Translations under genes and position numbers: made by a program
Shown here: piece by piece, positions 57,682-64,000 of the stretch
Layout: each line of letters starts with the position of its first letter
Position numbering within the stretch: the stretch's first letter is position 1
From: Centrapalus pauciflorus
Lineage: Eukaryota; Streptophyta; Magnoliopsida; Asterales; Asteraceae
Direction of reading: 5' to 3'
NCBI GenBank assembly: GCA_020465985.1
Contig: JAANYP010004395.1
Span: 1,522,101-1,586,100 of the forward strand
DNA: 64,000 nucleotides
Notes under the pieces: generated by a model
What the model was told of the DNA's origin: nothing
Seen by the model: the letters and a program-made list of their open reading frames with translations, nothing else
Databases searched by the model: none

Positions 57682-60600
57682 ATGTCTGGATCTGGTGAAG
57701 GAGCTGGAGGTGGACTCACTCCTGAACAGATCATGCAAATTATGCAAACTATGCTTAATGAGAACAACGAGCGTCAAGCTAAGTTCTTACAAGATCCGTT
57801 TCGTGCTTGTGATGAAGCCGAAACTAAGCGTAGAGAAGAACGTAGGAATAAGCAAGACGATGATACTGGACGTCACAACGACGACACTGATGAGGAGGAA
57901 GCTTCTGTAGTTCCTTCTAAGGGCTGCAACTTCCGTTACTTCAAAGCTTGCGGAGCTCAACCTTTCAAAGGAGCTGCAAATTCGATCGAAGCGCTCGAGT
58001 GGATCACTGGCATTTTGCGAATATTTCTCATCAGCGACTGTGCTGAAGAATCAAAGGTCAGCTTTGCTACTACATTGTTAGAGGGTGGCGCTGTTATGTG
58101 GTGAAGATCTCAGGAGAACATGCACGGAGCTAACTGGATTAAGTCCCTATCTTGGGATGAATTTAAGGTTATTTTCTTTCGTCAGTATTGCCCGGCTGAT
58201 GAAAAGAAGCGTTTGGAAGAGAAGCTGATGTCTCTTACTCAGGGAACCAAATCGGTGACTGAGTATGAGATTGAATTTACTCGACTTAGCCTGCTGTCTG
58301 ACTACCAGGTTGCTACGGAGGAGCGAAAGATCGACCGTTTTCTGATGGGTCTGCATCCCGAATATCAGAAGTTCTTAAAGCACCAGAGATATACCAACTA
58401 TGCTGATTGTGTTGAAGCTACTCGAATTCTCGAGCAGGATTTTATTCGAGCTGGAGGAGTTCCTGCTTCATCTGTTAACCCGACATGTCCATCACCACCC
58501 AAGAAATCGCGCATTGGAAGCTATTCTGGATCTTCATCCAGATATTCTCAGCCACAGCAGTCTCAGTACCGACAGTTCAGCTCACCTCCGACACAGCAAT
58601 CTCGATCTTATGCGGTTCATTCTGAGCCGAGGCAGTGTCGCCGCTGCCAGAAGTCACACATTGGGCGTTGTAACCCCAATGATGTGAGGTGCTACGTGTG
58701 CAACGAAATAGGACATAGCAGTGAAGAATGTCCTAACAAAGTTAAAGTTTGCAACAACTGTTTACATCCGGGACATAATGAGCATGCATGTACGCATCCG
58801 TTCAGCATAATTTACCCGAGTGCAGAGCATCATCCGCGATTGCAGCAGCAGCAACACCGACCTCAGCAACAATATCAACAACAACAGCAAAGACAAAATC
58901 AACCGGCCCGACATAGCACATCGCGAGGAGGTTCTAGTCGCCGTAACGAGCCAGCTCGGAGTCAGAATCGCGCATTCCAAATAACGGCCGAGCAAGCAAA
59001 GGAAATACCAGATGTGGTATCTGGTATGTTTCTCGTTAACTCGGTACCTGCTAGAGTTATTTTTGATTCAGAAGCCAACCGTTCCTTCATATCAAATTCA
59101 TTTGCATCTAAACTTGGAATTGCACCGACTACTCTACCTGTTATCCTTGATATTAAAACGGCTAGTAATGTAAGTGTGTCTACCGATAAAATTTACTGTG
59201 ACTGCATCATTCTGCTCGACAACTGTACATTTCAACTGGACCTTATTCCGATGGACTTTCACGAATTCGACGTCATCGTGGGTATGGATTGGCTTGATCA
59301 TCATGACGCTAACATTGTCTGCAAGAAGAAGTTGATAAAGCTCACTACACCGGATGGCCGCAATATTTGCATCTACGATGACAGAAAGACAGGTGATATA
59401 TGCTTAATTTCTGTTGTCAAAGCTAGGAAACATATAGCTAAGGGTTGCGTGTCATACTTAGCATATGCGATAGATGCTAAGTCTGAAAAGAAAGCCTTAG
59501 CCGAGGTACCGATAGCCTCCGAGTTTCCCGATGTCTTTCCCGAGGACATCTCTGGACTCCCACCAGACCGTCAGGTGGAGTTCAGAATTGACTTAGTGCC
59601 CGGCACGGCACCAATTGCTCGAGCCCCTTATAGACTTGCACCTGCTGAAATGCAAGAAATGATTAAGCAATTGCAAGAATTGCTTGACAAGGGACTCATA
59701 CGACCAAGTTCATCTCCCTGGGGAGCTCCTGTTTTATTCGTTAAGAAGAAAGATGAGACTCTCCGGATGTGTATTGATTATAGGGAGTTGAACAAGGTAA
59801 CAATAAAGAACAAATATCCGTTGCCAAGAATAGACGATCTTTTCGACCAGCTTCAGGGAGCCAGTTACTTCTCGAAGATCGATCTTAGATCTGGGTATCA
59901 TCAGCTCAAAGTTCGTGAAGAAGATGTCCCCAAAACAACTTTCTGTACCAGATATGGGCATTACGAGTTTCTTGTTATGCCCTTTGGTCTTACAACGCTC
60001 CTGCGGCGTTCATGGATCTGATGAACCGCGTTTGTAGACCAATGCTCGATAAGTCTGTTATCGTCTTTATAGACGATATTCTCATTTACTCGTAAACCGA
60101 AGCTGAGCATGCTGTGCATCTTAGAGAGCTGCTAGAGTTGCTGCGCAAAGAGCGACTTTACGCCAAGTTCTCTAAATGTGAATTTTGGTTGCGACAGGTG
60201 CTTACAATCTCGATTTATTCATTTTAAGCTTATCTTTTCTTAAATTTCATGCTTAGCGTTAACTTGCAAATCTTGTATCTTATCAGATACAATTCCTTGG
60301 TCATGTGATATCTGGTGAAGGAATCTCTGTGGATCCTTCTAAGATAGAAGCCATTCAAAATTAGGAAGCTCCCAAATCAGCTACTGAGATCCGAAGTTTC
60401 TTGGGATTGGCGGGTTACTACCGTCGATTCAATAAGGATTTCTCAAAACTAGCCATGCCTCTTACATCTCTTACTCGCAAGGGTGTTCCCTTTATTTGGG
60501 AAGAAGCTCAAGAGAACGCATTCCGAACTTTAAAACAGAAACTCACCGAAGCACCTATTCTAGCCTTACCCGAAGGCAATGAAGACTTTGTGGTCTTCAG

Positions 60601-62419
60601 CGATGCTTCATATCAAGGGCTTCGGTCTGTTTTGATGCAAAGAGGCAGAGTCATAGCATATGCTTCTCGCCAACTTAAAGATCATGAAAAGAGTCATCCG
60701 ACTCATGACCTTGAACTTGCTGCTGTGACTTTTGCGTTGAAAACATGGCGTCATTACCTTTACGGCACCAAGTGTCAACTGTATACGGATCACAAGAGCC
60801 TTAAGTACATTTTCAGTCAGAAGGAGCTCAACATGCGCCAGCGACGCTCCATGGAACTCATCAAAGACTATGACTGTGATATTCTGTATCACCCTGGCAA
60901 AGCGAATGTGGTGGCCGATGCATTGAGTCGTAAATCTTACTCTGCTAAATGTCTCTATACCTTGACCCCTACTTTGTTTTCATCAACTTTGATCGATGAA
61001 ATCCTCGTTGCTCAAGCCGAAGCCCTAAAAGAGGAAAACCTCAACTCTGAGGATATGAAAGGGCAACTTCAATTCTTAACCGATAGCCCTCGTGGCTTAA
61101 AGCTCTTCAAAGATCGCGTTTGGGTTCCGAAATTTGGTGATGTTCGACAGAAAATTCTTTCGGAAGCCCACTGTTCTAGATTCTCGGTACATCCTGGCAG
61201 CACCAAAATGTACAACGATCTAAAAGCCGAATATTGGTGGCCCGGTATGAAGAGAGACGTAGGTCAATATGTCGATAATTGTGTTACATGCCGATTGGTC
61301 AAAGCGGAGCGTCAGCAGCCTTATGGCAGTCTACAGCCTCTACCGATTCCCGAGTGGAAGTTCGATCACATAACAATGAATTTCGTGACAAAGTTGCCGA
61401 CTACGCGGAGACAGCACGATGCAATATGGGTCATTGTAGATCGTCTAACCAAATTCGCTCATTTCATTCCAATTCGCGAGAGCTATTCACTGGAGAAGCT
61501 GGCTAAGTTGTATATAGATGAGATCGTTACTCGACATGGAGTGCCACTGTCAATTGTTTCAGATCACGACAGCCGGTTCACTTCGAGGTTCTGGAGTGCA
61601 TTACAAGATGGATTAGGCACTAAGATCAGAATGAGCACAGCGTATCATCCGCAGCCTGATGGTCAGAGTGAGCGCACGATCCTTACACTCGAAGACATGC
61701 TGCGAGCATGTGTTCTTGAGTTTAGCGGTAGTTGGGACGACCACTTGCCACTAGCAGAGTTTTCTTATAACAATAGTTACCACTCATCCATCAAAGCCGC
61801 ACCTTTCGAAGCCTTATACGGACGCAAGTGCCGAACTCCTACGTGTTGGCACGAAGCCGGTGAAGCACCAAACGCCGGTCCCGAGCTACTTCAACAGACT
61901 AATGACAAGATTCGAATCATACGTCAACGATTAGAAACCGCTCAATCTCGACAGAAATCGTATCACGACCGACGCCATAAGCCTTTAGAATTCCAGAAGG
62001 ACGATTATGTCGTACTGAAAGTCTCGCCGATGAAAGGTGTGTTCAGATTCGGCAAGCGTGGCAAGTTAGCACTACGATTCATTGGTCCTTTCAAGATCAC
62101 CGAGCGTGTTGGAACTCAATCATATCTCTTGGATTTGCCGAACGAACTATCAAACATTCACCCCATATTTCACGTCTCGCAACTAAGGAAGTGCAAAGAA
62201 GATGACAGAGAAAAGTGGGCCGATCATCTGACTTATAAGATTAATGAGAAGCTGCAATGTGACGAGCCTGAGGTCATTCTAGAGACAAAGATGAAGAAGC
62301 TGAGAAATCGAGAAGTAGCAATGGTGTTGGTGCAATGGAGAACTTCTCACGGAACTTCTCAGACCTGGGAATCAGAGCAAGACATGAGAGTTCGATATCC
62401 GAATCAGTTTGAGCCTTAG
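57682..62419 (+). pseudogene. Ty3/gypsy gag-pol with chromodomain, broken
   Basis: Starts MSGSGEGAGGGLTPEQIMQI. Gag (57682-58500) is broken by an in-frame TGA at 58102-58104. Three CCHC-like knuckles follow (near 58640-58790; CYVCNEIGHSSEEC). The protease motif reads DSEA instead of DSGA (59065-59076). RT has LRMCIDYRELNK and FSKIDLRSGYHQ, loses frame by one base near 59990, then shows FIDDILIYS followed by TAA. An 89-bp intron-like segment (60198-60286) precedes FLGHVIS, and a TAG lies at 60362-60364. From 60401 the frame is open to the end: RNase H (FSDAS, TDHKSL, ADALSRK), integrase with HHCC finger and catalytic region where the first Asp is Asn (TMNFV, 61379-61381), then SDHDSRF and GQSERT, and a C-terminal chromodomain (VQWRTSHGTSQTWE). 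Clearly inactive. Confidence 0.93.
60198..60286 (+). other. Intron-like 89-bp insertion in the RT region
   Basis: The RT reads FWLRQ up to CAG at 60197, then GTGCTTACA...TTGTATCTTATCAG, then ATACAATTCCTTGGTCATGT (FLGH). Removing 60198-60286 rejoins the frame exactly. The segment is AT-rich, has GT...AG ends, a pyrimidine-rich 3' part and possible branch points. Confidence 0.65.
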
Positions 62420-62458
62420 GTACTTCGAGGACGAAGTGCAAGCGTGGTGGGCTCATAC

Positions 62459-64000
62459 TATAACACCTTGCTTTTTATTTGTATTTTTATTTTTAAAGTA
62501 TTTTGAGCAATTTGCGTAAAATGATGTAATTTCGAGATTTGGTATAAATAGGGGCTGAGAGCTCATTTTCTCATTTCTTGCAAGCCAAATTCCCTTCCAG
62601 AGCTTCTCTCTCTAAGAATTCGAACTTCTCTCTAACTTTTCTCTCAAACCGACCGGCCAAATCTCGAGTTCTATACGTCATCGGAAAGATCTCGAAGATT
62701 ACTACACGGATTTGCTATTGCATGTGAGATTTGATACGAATTCGAGGTAAGATTTGTCATTTTCGTTTTCTGCATTTTCGGTTTTGAAGCTATAACTTCG
62801 AGTTTATCGTTTTTAGGTGATTTAAAGCTAATTTCGCATGAGTTTTAGCTAGAATATAATAGATTAAGTATAATATACTCGAACATAGGCTTAATACTTA
62901 ACTTATTCGTGATTTTAGACTTGAAAATGCATGTTTAAAGCTGTAACTTATGAACTCGAGTATGCATAGAACAAATTCAAAATCCCAAGAACAAGCTCGA
63001 ATAGAGCTAAATTCGAATCATAGGTTCGAATTTAACCCCAGATTCGAGATGATGTTCGAGTTTACCCCCCCTGTTCGAGTTTGATTTCGATTTTAACCCC
63101 ATATGTTCGAATTTGAGCATCAAATTCGAAGCCCTCTACAAATTCAAATTTAATTGATAAAATTCACGGATAACGCATAAATCAACAAAATAAATAGCAA
63201 AATATTTAACTAGAAGTTAAGTTTTATAGATGTTGGAATATTGAGCTAGCATTATTAATTAAGCATATGTTCTGTAATTATTAAACTTCAGAAATTATAC
63301 ATAAGCCATTTAGCCCAGTTGCGAGTCAAAGCCAGTGCCAGAATATATTAAAGCCTAGATAAGCAAGTGCAAGCATTTCAAAGCAATTAAAAAGCATAGA
63401 AAAGCCAGTGCAAGCATTTTCAGTACTGTGAGTAACAGTTATTCTTGTTTACATGTTTTATATGAAATTGAGACATAAATTGCTTCTATATGATTTCTTT
63501 GGAATTCAATAGACTTTTGTGAGTGAAGGCGAACACTGTGGTACAGGTGATGCCCAGCTTAGCCGAATCTTACATTTGATCTATCAATATGCATATTTAT
63601 CTGCTATCTGTTTATTGTTCTGCATACTATACAGCAAGCTTTGTTTTAGCGTTTCTTTGTGCATCTCATAAGCATTATATTTAGCAAGCAAGCAATTCTG
63701 ATGCTCACCACTATCCCTAAGCATTATGCGGGTAGCTAGCCCCGCATCACAGATTGATCATCTGTCAGCGGTAAACCCCTAGTGGTGGCATCTCCTTTCT
63801 GCGTGAAATGTCTCAATTGTGCAAGCATTCTTTCTGGGTATTAAGCAAAGCAAGCAAGCATAACAAGCCTTTATAGGCACTTTCGCATCATATTTTACCT
63901 GCATTCATGAATATCTGTTTACTCACTAAGCATTAGCTTACAGTTGCTACTCATAATTTTACAGAAAAAGGTAAAGAACAAGTTGGACCTTCTGCTTAGG
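62459..64000 (+). repeat. 3' LTR of the gypsy element (partial)
   Basis: Matches 48661-50320 with few substitutions, an extra ~10-bp CTTCTCTCTA-like stretch, fewer AAGC units and about 115 bp missing. It continues past the window end. Confidence 0.93.

Larger units (their letters stand above)
48661..64000 (+). mobile_element. Ty3/gypsy chromovirus (Tekay-like), nested host, right end outside window
   Basis: 5' LTR 48661-50553, PBS 50557-50570, interruption 50639-57555, gag-pol 57682-62419, polypurine-like GTGGTGGGCTCATAC near 62443-62458 and a 3' LTR from 62459 that runs off the window. RT before integrase plus a C-terminal chromodomain place it among chromoviruses; long LTRs fit Tekay/Del types. 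Both LTRs start TATAACACC, not TG. The 5' LTR carries about 115 bp (about 49249-49363) lacking in the 3' LTR. Confidence 0.93.

Overview
This window looks like nuclear DNA of a flowering plant, a eudicot and probably an asterid; nothing in it fixes the species. It is strongly AT-rich, genes have short GT-AG introns, and almost everything is transposable-element DNA in several layers of nested insertion. No prokaryotic operon, CRISPR array, rRNA gene or organelle gene was seen.

The one clear host gene is a four-exon universal stress protein (USP) gene on the minus strand (4671-9275). No single reading frame covers it; it was assembled by hand from exons 9101-9275, 7954-8063, 6162-6280 and 4671-4740, and encodes 157 aa with an intact ATP-binding loop. 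Transposons sit in its introns 2 and 3, and a 1.58-kb MULE with a perfect 9-bp target duplication lies 285 bp upstream of its ATG. A second possible host gene is the start of a small secreted-peptide gene (48009-48109), cut by a CACTA-type element.

Layout. 1-1354: part of a long LTR (family A, minus). 1640-4110: GGGTAGGAT-like repeats split by a TIR element that carries a Helitron-type 5' end. 4671-9400: USP gene and promoter. 9560-11142: non-autonomous MULE. 11.2-14.7 kb: MITEs and AT-rich degenerate sequence. 14.67-20.36 kb: MULE with a decayed MuDR-type transposase gene and an intact convergent GRF-zinc-finger gene. 20.96-26.99 kb: deletion derivative of a FAR1/plant-mobile-domain TIR element set in (TA)n, itself hit by a family-A solo LTR (TSD TTAAT). 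27-34.2 kb: microsatellite, orphan element end, tRNA-like sequence, several repeat arrays and a textbook Helitron 3' end. 34.3-40.8 kb: a Tourist-like MITE that took two insertions, one a 4.73-kb MULE with perfect TSD, transposase and again a GRF-zinc-finger gene. 41.17-47.40 kb: complete but decayed Ty1/copia element (TSD ATCTT). 48.11-48.66 kb: CACTA terminus. 48.66 kb to the window end: Ty3/gypsy chromovirus interrupted by a very young copia-like non-autonomous element (TSD GCTTC), which itself holds a family-A solo LTR (TSD TAACT).

The most promising observation is that both coding MULEs share a two-gene layout: a PB1-like/MuDR/MULE/SWIM/CCHC transposase on the plus strand and, converging on it, a small GRF-zinc-finger protein with a C-terminal membrane segment. 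In the older copy the transposase is wrecked while the GRF frame is still open. Other points of note are an 89-bp GT-AG intron-like segment in the gypsy reverse transcriptase, a G-to-A-biased decay pattern in the same gene, and a sequence block shared by two different LTR families.
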